A stretch of 64,000 bases of DNA from Watersipora subatra (Eukaryota; Bryozoa; Gymnolaemata; Cheilostomatida; Watersiporidae), in NCBI RefSeq assembly GCF_963576615.1, contig NC_088714.1, positions 4,650,001-4,714,000 of the forward strand, read 5' to 3'. Every line of letters starts with the position of its first letter. Within the stretch, counting starts at the first letter, position 1. A program made the translations under genes and the position numbers. This document shows, in pieces, positions 1 to 11,400 of the stretch. Under the pieces are notes generated by a model, which saw only the letters and a list, made by a program, of their open reading frames with translations, made no database searches and was not told the origin of the DNA.

Positions 1-330
1 CACTGGCTGGGAGATTTACCAATAATCTTTAATCTCTGAGTTTAGACAGAAAGTGCCTGGACTGGGTAACTTATGGCTATAGATAAAATTAACTACATGT
101 ATTTAGATAGAATGCAGAGTTGCTCAGTCTTGTTACTAGATATCTTTATTCACTTTAACAGAATGGTGCCATAAGTCAATGTTCAGGTCCTTAAGAGTAG
201 AGAGTGAGACCTATAGGTAATAAGTTAATGATGGAAATGGTATTTAGTCATGAATGACTAGCTGCAGTAAATGTATTACATAGTCAAACCAAAGGGCTCA
301 TCAATTTAATTGGAATCGCTGTCACTAAAG

Positions 331-483
331 GCTTGTTCACGCTATATCGCCGTATGTAGACATTAAATTGACAATACTTGGGCTTATCGTCTGTGATAAA
401 AATGTTCACACCATCACAAACCCTTCTGTGTTTACATCAGTGATTAATTCGCGGCATAGCGTTCTCATCATATATACAATCTG
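331..483 (+). CDS. Possible GPCR exon covering TM3 to TM4
   Basis: An open frame follows a good acceptor (ctgtcactaaag). It encodes a hydrophobic segment ending in LTILGLIVCDKNVHTI, then a short loop and a second hydrophobic run LIIYTIW. The arrangement resembles TM3, a DRY-like CDK triplet, intracellular loop 2 and the start of TM4 of a rhodopsin-like receptor. It lies just upstream of, and on the same strand as, the clear TM6-TM7 exon at 789. I chose the end at a weak donor (TG before gtcggg); the frame stays open to 601 but stops looking like membrane protein. No TM5 coding sequence was found between this segment and 789, so the gene may be broken here or this may be a chance resemblance. 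Confidence 0.33.
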
Positions 484-788
484 GTCGGGAAGACTAAGAA
501 ATACTAGTCCCGCAGCCAATCACCGCCAATTACTATCGCCGAAGTCTTGCGCATTGCACAGTCAATCGTGGATGCTCGGCAAATTATCGGCAAACAACTG
601 ACTTATCCGTGTCGTCTCAGTGATGTCATTGGTTTATGGTATACATAGTAAATAAAGAGTCGCTGATAGGACAATTCCGATAACTGTGATACAGTGCGCA
701 CCAACCTTAGCATTCCTTTAAAAAGCATGATGTGAGAACTTTACATGTATCAACCATGGTTACCATGGTTACTGCTTTTATGATTCAG

Positions 789-1053
789 CGCTACTCGACC
801 TAACTTAAAAGGAATTGGAACAACTATCCTTCTCCTCTGTACCTTCCTGATACTCTATCTGCCTATAACCATATCTTACTTTGCACAAGTCTTTGGAAAC
901 GCGGACGAACTTAGTTATTGGTGGACTCACATCTTCAACATCCTCGTGACGATGACAGGAATTGCTGATATCCTTATTTACGGATGCCGAGATAAAGATG
1001 TTCAAGCAGCTCTTCGATGCGGCAGATCCTCCTCCTCTTCCTCCTCTCCGTGA
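789..1053 (+). CDS. Last coding exon of a rhodopsin-like GPCR (TM6, TM7, C-tail)
   Basis: After the acceptor ttttatgattcag the frame reads a basic loop-3 stretch (ATRPNLKGIG). TM6 follows with a cysteine and a proline (LLCTFLILYLPITI), then extracellular loop 3 with a WW pair, then TM7 (THIFNILVTMTGIADILIYG). After TM7 comes a helix-8-like CRDKDVQAALR and a serine-rich tail ending at TGA 1051-1053. The NPxxY region is replaced by ADILIY. The order and spacing match the end of class A receptors. No start codon lies in the exon, so the rest of the gene must be upstream, mostly outside the window. Ligand and subfamily cannot be told from this piece. Confidence 0.7.
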
Positions 1054-1552
1054 GTGTACAGAAGTAGAAGCAACTGAGTGCTGTTAGATCAAAAAACTTT
1101 GCAGGAATTTTAAAAGCTGATAAATAGATTTTAGGATTTCAAAATTTAAGGATTGATGATCAGTTACTCATGTTCAAACTCATGTCTGCTTTCAGCAGTT
1201 TGTTTGGTTAGGATTTTTTTATTGAAATGGAGAATCAATACTAGCTCTTTACGGTACTGCCAGCGATTTTATTTCAATTATTACAATAGGAAAAAGTGTG
1301 GCTGCACAATATAGGCTTGTCATGTTATTTTGTGCAAGTAAAGTTTAATGGCTTTTCACTTTAGGATAGCAGCGGACAAGGAAACTTGAGAGACGAGTAC
1401 GTAAATTGTCGGAACACAATTAGGTCGAGATAAAGTTCACATCTTCTGATCGGTCTTACCTGGCCTTGACCCTTCAAACTAAAAGTAATGCACGTGTGTG
1501 ATGCTAGCGTGCGACGCGTGTGATGGTGTGCTATAAAATTTACTATTTAGGC
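1054..1552 (+). other. Probable 3' flank of the GPCR gene
   Basis: No coding exon is recognised here. The stretch directly follows the receptor stop codon and may hold its 3' UTR, but no polyadenylation site stands out. Confidence 0.25.
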
Positions 1553-2166
1553 CAGTGCTTCTCAATTATTTTTTGTCGCAACACCCTTAGATGAAAAAAC
1601 GTCTCATGTCCCTCTTCGCCGCAATAGTAAATCGTATCATTTGTCTGTGTAACCCCGTATCCTTACTAGCCTTTAAAAGAAGAAAAATTGAAAAATAATG
1701 ACCATCTAAAAACAAAGAATATTTTTACTCACTCCAACAAAAAATATTTAAAGCACATCTGAAATTCAAAAATAAAGTCAGTCATAGTGAGCGCTACATA
1801 CATTTCGTCATATTTCCTTGTCATAGCTTTTCGGAGACGTTCTCCTGTCTTCTTAACTCCGTCTCCCCCGCCTGTCTTCTCATCACTGTTCCTGTTAAAT
1901 ATTTTTCCATGGTGTCACTTGAGGGTATGTATCACTACATTTCAAACTTCTGCTCTGTGTGCCGTGAGCATTCTCAGCGAAAACAAAACCTTTAGCTCAT
2001 AGAGTGAGTGCTTTCTTCCTACAGCCTAATGTAGTGGAGGTATGATTGCACTTTATTCTAGAGGAGTAAAAAAATCAAAATAAAAGATTAAAAAAATTGT
2101 GGCACAAGGTCATACGTGGCCTCATAATGGAGTCTCATAACGCATCTCACTATTTGAGAAGCATTG
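1553..2166. mobile_element. Non-autonomous hAT-type element
   Basis: The ends are inverted: it begins CAGTGCTTCTCAA and finishes TTGAGAAGCATTG. It is flanked by 8-bp direct repeats, ATTTAGGC at 1545-1552 and GTTTAGGC at 2167-2174, which differ at one base. An 8-bp target duplication and a CAGTG-type end are hallmarks of hAT elements. No transposase is recognisable in the 614 bp; the one open stretch inside has no domain features. Confidence 0.7.
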
Positions 2167-2174
2167 GTTTAGGC

Positions 2175-3640
2175 TAAGCGATCGACTAGTCTAGTCCCTT
2201 CCCTAAACTTTCGCTGCTCTCATCAAGATAAGGAATTGCTGAATAGGCAGTAGTAACCGACCTCGTAGTTACTAATCTAAGTTTTTTTGATATATTTAAA
2301 AACATGCTACACATTGATTGGAATTAAAAGCGGCAGCTGAAGATGATGTTTTGCCAAAAAGATTTCAGTTAAAATCTGTATAAACAAACATTCAAAATAC
2401 ATAAAGTTACCATTTGACAGGTCAGAGCTAGAGTGGAGTTCTTGCTGGTTTTCATCAACATAGTCCAAATATTTACTTGCAGGTACCAAACAACACAAGT
2501 GACTAGTAAGAGAACTTCTCAAAGTCAACTATCTGTGCACGCTGCTCGACGCACATCCCGCGCTCACAGTGAGAAACATGGCTACAGCCTGTCACCGTCC
2601 CCTATCAGTGCATCTTGCAATTCATTACGCACTCCATAGGTCTGACCTAGTTGGTCCTAATTGGTCATAGAAGCAGTTAAATCTCACTTTTGGTTGGGTA
2701 CCCATCCAACCACTGTCATCTATCAGCTCGTGTACCACTCTCATAGTAGTAAATATGTCAGTGCGTGTACTATTCTCAAGGTGGTTCCCATTTATAAGTG
2801 CGTATACATGCCTGTCAATGTGTATAAAACCTTTTTCAGTAATATTATCTATACTAGCATCTGTACAATTATCTCAGGGCGAACAATTCCTAGTATACTT
2901 TATTGCGCGTTGCATGGTTGGTAGATAATCTATAATAGCGATTGGCTACCAACAGTCATGTAAACTCTGTACCTAGTCTATCTGTACTTCTACTGCCTTG
3001 TTCTGTTTTCTCGGTCTAGGTACCAAGTAAGTATACACATCTCATTTCCATCTTTATTTCATAACATTACACAATCTATACCTTGAGATAAATGAAATAT
3101 TATTCCTGTGAAGTCTCGACCGAGTAGGACAAAAGGTGTGAGCTGTAGAGCTGGCATCTCATATTGATGCCTTTGATCCATAGCTGACTCCAAGGGTTAC
3201 AGAGAGATACTCAGGCTACGGATAGCTCTGATCACATATTGTTCCTATCAATTTGGTGATACCGTCACCAGAAAGCTTTGAGCATTGATGCATTAGCCTT
3301 GCCTAGCGTGTTGTAATCTATTGTTAATTTCATTTGTGATATATTTAGCTAAAGTTTATCAGAAGCTATGTATGTATAACAGATTAATTATAAAAATTTC
3401 AAATATTAGAGAATAAACTGCAGTATAAGAAGCAGCCTTGTCGCTGCGATCACACGAAACAGCTGGAACTGAACTGAGAATTGATAAACTCTAAGCATCA
3501 CCTTCAAATGACCTTGGTTATTACAACAAATTCGAGAATTGAAACCAAAAGGTTTAAGTCAATTTTAAGGTTTGTGGTAGAACCGAACAAACTTGCTTTG
3601 ATGAACTTCAATGTAAGTTAGTAAGACAAGTTAGTCACTT
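2175..3640. other. Intergenic stretch, nothing recognised
   Basis: Short open frames on both strands show no domains, no conserved splice sites and no repeats shared with the rest of the window. Confidence 0.4.
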
Positions 3641-3712
3641 GAGATGAAAAGAACCATTTCTTTCCGGTTTTTTAAAAATTTTAAAACCGTATCGACTTTA
3701 GCTGCTACTGAA

Positions 3713-4140
3713 GTTCATTTGAATGCCTTTTACAAATCAAATTAATAAAGTAGCTGTTGGTTACACTCCACCAAATATTCCTGAATGTGCTCAGTTTTAA
3801 CAATCTCTAAATGATATATAACAGTTGACTATTTTACCTGCTTACAGAGCAGTTTTACATTGTTTTATCAGGCAAACAATGCTTACCTACATGTATCTTC
3901 TATTTGTGCCACAATAGACTACATGAAACTAAAAGAAATACCATGTCAGGCAATATTTGTGATGATGTACACAGAGTACATTATCAATACTAACTTGCAG
4001 CAAGACCGACGGAGGAGATAATACTGTCAAAATGTATTATATAGTTCACTGCATGTAGCTTCTTCTACACATAAAATATTTTAATTATGAACAGGACTTG
4101 GATGAAATTTGAGTGTTAGGTATGTATATAAGCAGTATCC
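3713..4140 (+). repeat. Repeat segment duplicated at 7232-7650
   Basis: This stretch is clearly alignable with 7232-7650 in the same orientation, including the shared phrase ttacaaatcaaattaataa and the run tacatgtatcttctatttgt. At 7.2 kb the same sequence immediately precedes the downstream flank of UPF0047 copy 1, so this is probably part of a decayed further copy of that duplicated block. No coding sequence was found. Confidence 0.7.
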
Positions 4141-4213
4141 AGTCCAAGTGCTGTCATCAGTTTCATGAGTCTCTACTCAGATATGTTAATAATACAATGG
4201 ATGGCTCTATTGG

Positions 4214-4320
4214 CCCACACACGTAGCTACCATCGCCCACACACGTAGCTACCATAGCCCACACACGTAGCTACCATCGCCCACACACATAGCTACCATA
4301 GCCCACACACGTAGCTACCA
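4214..4320 (+). repeat. 22-bp tandem repeat, about 5 units
   Basis: The unit cccacacacgtagctaccat plus two bases repeats five times. The two variable bases alternate (cg, ag, cg, ag), which suggests growth by a 44-bp dimer. Confidence 0.9.
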
Positions 4321-4941
4321 AAGAAACATACTAACTTAGGTGTTGTACCCTTCTAATCCATCAAACAGCGTTATGATATACCAAGATAGGATAATTCTCC
4401 ATGTACTACATAATCAGGTGTCACCAGCTGATTTGCCTTCATTAGTTGACACAAAATTTAGGTGCCAGATGAAGCCGTGAGCCACATGTATTCATGCACA
4501 AAGCCACCTGTCACAGACAGCCAAATAACATATATCTGCACACTAAAAAAACATGATTAGCATACCAGAATGGTTTCAGACACATTTGGCAGAAATGCTC
4601 TTACAACACTTATAGAAATTTGTAGCTATAGAAGGGACCACGCTTGTGCCATGCCTCACACTTTGGGTATACATTAGGTCATGTACAAAAAGAACTCATT
4701 GCTTAGCAGCTGCTGCTAGGCAGCTCTTATCAAACGCAGGATAGGAAATAAGTTTATTCAAACCACTCTTCATACCATATCACGCAGAAAAGTCTTTTAC
4801 ACGCATAACCACAAAAATTGAAGTCATTTCCAATGTTAGTTTTTATGTAACCTAATAAAATGAACATGCTTGTTTTGCCCCTGACTTGAAAAATATCTAG
4901 TTTTGCAGGCTGCCACTATACACATGTCTAAACCTTCAGAT

Positions 4942-5269
4942 TAGTGCTGCACGATATCTTTGCATGTACATTCGATTATTTGGTCTCAAAATATATCGAA
5001 AAATATCGAACATTGAAGTTGTCTTCTTTCGATATATAGTGTTAGACCGATATGACAGGATATTGGTTATTATCGGTTGAAAAACAAGAGTTGTCACCTC
5101 GTTACAATAAAAAGGATAGACAACTCAATCTTTGCAGAATATTATCAGCCGCTATTTCGATAAAATATCGGCTTTAATATTCATATCGACTTGATAACTG
5201 ACCAAATATAAAATCATCCACTAAAATATATCGTCATATCGAAATATATCGTGTTATCATGCAGCACTA
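4942..5269. mobile_element. hAT-type MITE with perfect 8-bp TSD
   Basis: The element begins TAGTGCTGCACGATA and ends in GCAGCACTA as inverted termini. It is flanked by perfect CTTCAGAT direct repeats at 4934-4941 and 5270-5277. The subterminal regions are rich in TATCGA/ATATCG motifs, typical of transposase-binding arrays. At 328 bp it has no coding capacity. Confidence 0.88.
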
Positions 5270-5422
5270 CTTCAGATGGTCTAAACTTGGGTATATATAA
5301 AATATTTGGTTGTATAACAGGATAATAACAGACTGCATGATAACATTGTTTTCTATTCTGTGACACCAACATACTACATCCGATCATCGTATAATCATAG
5401 TATCATAATATTTCATCAAATT

Positions 5423-5930
5423 ATATTCAAGCGCATCTAATCAATATTATAATGATAATTTGGTTAGAAAATTCAGAAATGTATCACAAATTGCCCAGTC
5501 TCCTTCCCTTAATAATTAGCTTATACTTTTAGGAACAAAATTGGTACGTAAACCAGTACAACAGCCAATCAACCAAGATTTACCATCTTGATTGATTTTA
5601 CTATCAAACACTGCCAATTCAGCCAATCACCAGAAAGTACACAAGATGACTAGACAAGTACAAAAACTTTAGCAGTACAGGGACGGGCAGGTGGTTGTGG
5701 CACATACAAACCAAGGGCCAGTAGGATACCTGCAGTGTTTTATAAAACCTGCTAGTACAGGGCATCGATAAAAAGAGGGTTTTCAGTATTTATATAAATA
5801 AATCTAACTTTGCTAAAAATTATATTCAGAGGCGACTAATCAATATTATAATGATACTTTGGTTAGAGAATTCAGAAATGTATCACAAATTGCCCAGTTT
5901 TCTACACCTATTAGTGAGCTATGTGCTATA
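5423..5930 (+). repeat. Two partial copies of the UPF0047 intron-3 sequence
   Basis: A unit of roughly 100 bp containing atcaatattataatgata and cagaaatgtatcacaaattg occurs at about 5423-5500 and 5818-5920. It recurs at 14040-14160 and 36550-36680, where it lies in intron 3 next to coding exon 3 of the two UPF0047 genes. The exon itself is not found here, so these are fragments of the duplicated block without the gene. Confidence 0.65.
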
Positions 5931-6337
5931 GCTATAGCTATAGCTCACCTAAATGGTGAGCTATATAAATATCTGTATGATTAAATCTCACTTTGCTAGG
6001 GATAAATAAGGCTTTTACTGTTCTCCCTAAATACCCTGAAACATATGGGGAGAATATCAAAAGTTGAACTAGAGCCATAAATTCAAATAATTATACTTCT
6101 TGCTGTCTCTCTATCTATGGTCTAGCTAAACTATTTACACTGAAACTAAGAGCACTGAAAGAATTTTAGCAAGACATAGAATTATAATTTTTATTATTTA
6201 ATATTTATTTTTAATAATAAAAGGTTTACAAGATGAGCTATATAAAATAGTTATAATCAAATATAGCGTCAAATATATTATACATCTATCTGTAAAAACT
6301 ACTTTTGTAAATAGAGTGACACTGCGCACCAGGTCAC

Positions 6338-6701
6338 TCTATTTACGTAACTTTCAGTGTTTGTCTGTTGCTCGTCTGTTCAGCTGTAGCGATGAAGTTT
6401 TAGGAATAAAAAATCCACTTCACACTAGATTTGAACTCAGAGCCATCAAGCTTACAGACCACCGAACTAACCCAATACACTATACTAATGTATAATTGGG
6501 CACATATTTATGCAACGCTGGCAAAAATATTATTGTCCATCTTGCGCTTACTCGTAACGTCATTACACAAACTGTCAAGCTGGCTTCATGGCTATTATTA
6601 TAGTAAAGATATAGACTAGTTTAAGTTACTAGCTTACCGGGTAAGTTACTCAAATTCATTGGGTAATTATTTTTTTACCTGTGCAACTCAGGGCATTCAT
6701 G
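6338..6701 (+). mobile_element. Helitron-like element, copy A
   Basis: It begins TCTATTTACGTAAC followed by GTCTG-rich sequence and ends in tttttTACCTGTGCAACTC..., matching the two ends of the better preserved copy at 55407-55871. The internal segment 6415-6480, read on the minus strand, is tRNA-like with a B-box-like GAGTTCAAATC. A stem (gtaaatagagtgac / gtcactctatttac) overlaps the left end. The 3' end is degenerate, without CTAG. Confidence 0.5.
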
Positions 6702-7231
6702 TTGTAATATATAATTGTTACCATTCAGTTTCAAGCTTCACTACTCTATTTAAATATTTATTTCAAGTTACGAGCTTTGCAGTTTTCTTTATTCCCAGCT
6801 GTTTCTCAGCTTTGTCTGAATCAGTGAAAAGTTGCTGAAAGTTCTCTCCATTGTTGATAATGATGCTGGCAGCGATATAAACTTTTGAAACATCTTCAGA
6901 AGGTTACATGCAGAATCAACTTTATGTAACTGAAGTAACCCCAGTATATATCTTCTTCACACTCTCTGAGAAGTCTGCAGCGAATGGTGGATCTCCAATT
7001 TAATTGTGGATAAGATTGGCAGCAAAGTGGGATGATGTCGGTGCTTTTTTATCCTGGAGCTGTGTTTAGCTAGATGGTATTGCGGTGTAGAGTTCACTGG
7101 CAGCAGTCCGCGATAGGGCTGCTGTTGAACTTTAGCATACGGTAAGTTAAAATCATTAGAGTTGTATAGGACTAATTCCTTCCAGTTTTCAAAAGATTTT
7201 CATATCATCTCAAGTGACTTTAACTTACATT
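6702..7231. other. Intergenic stretch, nothing recognised
   Basis: No exon, RNA gene or repeat shared with the rest of the window was recognised. Confidence 0.35.
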
Positions 7232-7650
7232 GAAGTTCATTTTAATTCCTTTTACAAATCAAATTAATAAGGAATCTGTTAATTACAGTCCAACAAATAT
7301 TCCCGAATATTCTCAACTTTAGCGATCTCTAAATGATATATTACGGTTGTTGACTATTTTACCAGCTTACAGGGTAGTTTTACATGGTTGTATCAGGCAA
7401 ACAATGCTTGCCTACATGTATCTTCTATTTGTGCCACAATAGACTACACGAAACTAAGATAAATACCATATCAGGCAATATTTGTGATGATGTACACGGA
7501 GTACATTATCAATACTAACTTGTAGCAAGACCAGCGGAGGAGGAAATGCTGTCAAAATGCACCGGCATTTTCTACACACCAAATACTTTGTATATGAACA
7601 TTACTTTTTGATGAAATTGGAGTGTTAGGTATGTATATATGCAGTATGGA
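7232..7650 (+). repeat. Repeat segment, second copy of 3713-4140
   Basis: It is collinear with 3713-4140 in the same orientation and runs directly into the block shared with 33728 onward. Intercopy differences are scattered substitutions and short indels. Confidence 0.7.
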
Positions 7651-8409
7651 ACATATATTTTCAATACACAACAAACTATAAGTTAGTTTTTGAAGATTCT
7701 GCTGCCAGTATAGCTATTAACAAGAAACTAAAACACACAAATAATGGCAGACGTTGAAAAGACAGATATTTAAAATGGACTGCAATTATGGCATCACAGA
7801 CAAAGAATGTCAAACTGAATAGTTAGCCCCGCATTGTGACCTCATCTAATTTGGCTCTACATAGAATGTTTAAACACCCCTAACTAACAAAGGCAGAGAG
7901 TTGGCAATAGACATAGATAGTATATAAGTTATAACTTATATAGTGTGAGCTCTGTGTATATGCAGTTCAAGCAACACATGGTTAAAATTGCGTATATAGA
8001 AACACCAGTCTGTGTCATGGCTGACCACTATGCTTCAATATTGACATCCTTGTATGGTTACAACAATCTTTCTTTCATCTGAAAAAAGGAAGTGATGCAA
8101 TGTTCATGATGAAAGTGTGAACTGTAATCATATTCTGCATGCTAGAAATTAAAAGACATGCTTCAGAAAGAATAACAGCCAAATAAATAAATAATAAATT
8201 TTCTCATAAGTTTAAAATCTGAAGCCGAAAGAAACTCGATCAAAATTTTTTAAATCTCCAACTTTTATTTTGTCTCTAAAATGTCATAGATTACAAATAG
8301 TTTTTAGAAATAATAGAAGAGAAATAAAACTGTTCATCCATTTAAAGACATACAGTCCATGCCACTGACAAATGTTAACAGGTGGCTACTCAAGGGAATG
8401 TTTTAGGGC
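7651..8409 (-). repeat. 3' flank of UPF0047 copy 1, duplicated at 33728-34549
   Basis: The sequence is collinear with 33728-34549 at high identity apart from small indels, for example the shared run aataatggcagacgttgaaa. It would be transcribed downstream of the minus-strand gene and may hold its 3' UTR. Confidence 0.65.
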
Positions 8410-11400
8410 TCAGATGACAGTAAGTAAGGCTGCTGTCACTTTGGAAACAAAACAAGCTGAGGTATTTTTTTCCAACGCTTCATATGCACATGCTGTTGTT
8501 AATGATACCTGCGCTGGCTGTGCTGACAAACAGAGCTGGAGATTGAAAGATGTTTTCAGTAAAAAGAAATACCATAATGTAGCGGATTATTTTTCTTAAC
8601 CTTTCCAATGCAGAAGGATGCGCTGACCTCAACTAGAAGTAGCCAATGAGGTGTGAGCGATGCAAAAGCGTTGTAAACTAGCACCAACAAGCTGGATCAA
8701 AGGTCAATGCCAAATAGAATATTGCGGCAGCCATGTCTAGTAAGAAACCAGAAGGTAAAACAAGGCATAATTTACATCTCCAAGTCTTTCTTGCCACAAT
8801 TGTAATGTTAATGCCTTGACTTATTCAGCAGAGTCAAAGTGTCTCACTTGGAACTATTGGCACGGGCTCACCACTTCGACTGCCAGTAGGATTTGTCTTA
8901 TCTTACACCAAGCTGATTATAAAGCTTGTCAAGCATCAGCCTGCCTCACCACTATCTGATTAAATCAATCACTGCGTATTATTTTTACCCTCGTTAACTT
9001 TCTAAGAAAACCAGATATTTGCATGAGTGACATAAAACATTATAGATGTAAAACACAAGGATTATATTTTTTTATATATTTTGGAATCTGGTTAGAACTG
9101 AATTTAGATTTTTCTCCAACGATCTATCCTTTGTGTAACAGTTCATTTCCAATGCTGCCGGAACAATATTTTATATAAGTTTACAAAAGCATAATATGAT
9201 GAGTTGCTGATAGCTAGAATTGTCAGAGCCGTGCATGCACATCGAAATTGTTGATGAAACGCTTTTAATTGGTTGAACAAATTATTAGCAAGCGCGATTT
9301 TAGCAGCTTTTGCAAATGGTATAGTCTAAGACGCATATTACGACACACATCAAATGTACCAGTGCAATTCAACATAGTACATACAATGCAACTGCCTAGA
9401 TTGTGCTATTGTTGGTTCTTTATCGTTCGGACACCATGGATACAAATTAATTAATGCTTACAATTAATGGATACAATTAATAATAACAATTTATTTTTAG
9501 CAGCAAAAGTTCCATTGTAGAAAGAGTTGCCATCTTTAGCAAAATCAAGTCAGTTGCATCATATTTACTATGGCGAATTGTGTTAGTATTTTTCTTGAGT
9601 GTCGCGTTATGTGCCTCGGACTATATAAATTGCGCAAGCTGCTAAAATATTGATCACTAATAATTTGTTTAGCCAATCAAAAGTGTTTCGCCGACGATTT
9701 CGGTGTGCATGCAGAGCTCTAACAATTCTGTAAATCTCGGCCGAATAATTCTGTGTTTCTCATTTATTTTGTGATTTCGGTCAGAACCAACAAAAAATTG
9801 GTACGCGTGACTGTACCTTTAGGCTACATTACATATCTTTAGATCTCAGGCTTTGGTGACCTTCAATGTCATATTATTCAGTGGTGCAAGCAATTAATTT
9901 GTTTTTCAGAAATCAGAAAGACAATATCCATAAAAATGCAATGCAGCGCAAACTATTAAAAACCTTGGAGGAAATATTCAAGAATATCATGTAAGAGTAA
10001 GCTAGTGCAATATAGTTTTCTATCGAAAAAGAGTTGATGGTTGGGAGACTCTTACTCTTAGCCGATGACAATATAGTAAGCTAAGATACATGCGTACCGG
10101 GAACAACAAGCTTACCTGCCTCCCGTCGATGTTCACACAACCAGAGACCTTGCCATTGTCCTAAGTTTAACTTCCCATTGGTAATAGGGACTGTCACACT
10201 AGAGCCCATTAATGCACACTTGGCATGCCCTGGCTATAGCAGTAAATTAAAAATAGAACACTAGAGAGCGTATACAAGTGATATCAGCAGAATAAAAGAT
10301 TGTGCATAATGTGCGTCGAGCTCTGCCATCATCCACTCTCTGTAAAATCATGACCTGTCCATCGAATGTTTGGCGAAAACCTTTTTTGAACAAATTTAGG
10401 TTCAATGTATCATGGACAGCCCAAAATATTTGTATTTATCCCTCCATACATACATGTATGACAAGCATTGTTTTTTATTCCGTGACATCAACATACTACA
10501 TCTACTGTCGCATGGTTCAACTTATGAACTTCCTGTTACTACAACCTTTCTTTAACTATCCCGGTTTCTCCCCAATACTAGAGGTGGAACGAGACAGGTT
10601 TTTTAAGCTCGAGACGAGACTCGAGACACTGTCTTGTAAAAATTCGAGACTCGAGACACGAGACAGTAAAATAATGAGCATTTGGTGATGATTTCACTAC
10701 ACAAGTACTAGCTACTTGGTATATATAAAATTAATAAAACTCTTTTTAAATTGAATTTTCACCTGGTGTAAACGATTTAAATACAACATTTTAATAGTGA
10801 TATGCATGTAGTTTTTGTAAACAAAAGTGACACAAACAGCTCTAAAATACCGAAGTTATATATTCTAAGAATTTTGAGCTTTATGGATCATAATCATTAT
10901 AAACATATTGCTTTGTACATGTATATTTTACCATCTATTAAATAGTTCTTACTTTTTAATGTAATGTGTAATGAAACCGATAGCCGTCGCTCTGTTATAG
11001 CTGAAAATCATGTTTTGAAATAGCTGTATATTAGCAATGTTCCCACAAACGTAAATGTCAAGAGATTAGTTAATAGGTAGGAAACTTAGCAGTTACAATA
11101 CATTCCTACAGCATATAGTATCTCCCACTAACGGAAACAAGTATGCATCAACAACCATTCTTTACATGCTGCATACGTGTACAATATTCTTACCATTTGA
11201 TTGTTGAGTTGAGAATTACTTACTCAGTCCATAGCAACACTATAGTAGGAACACAACTCCTATTCAGTCTATCCATTTATATAGAAGTAGCTTTATAGTT
11301 ATATTCATTCCATGTCTAGCAACTAAGGAAGCAACATCATTTAATTTTATACTAATAGTTGATCGATCAACATGTATATTATATCATAATATCTTACATC

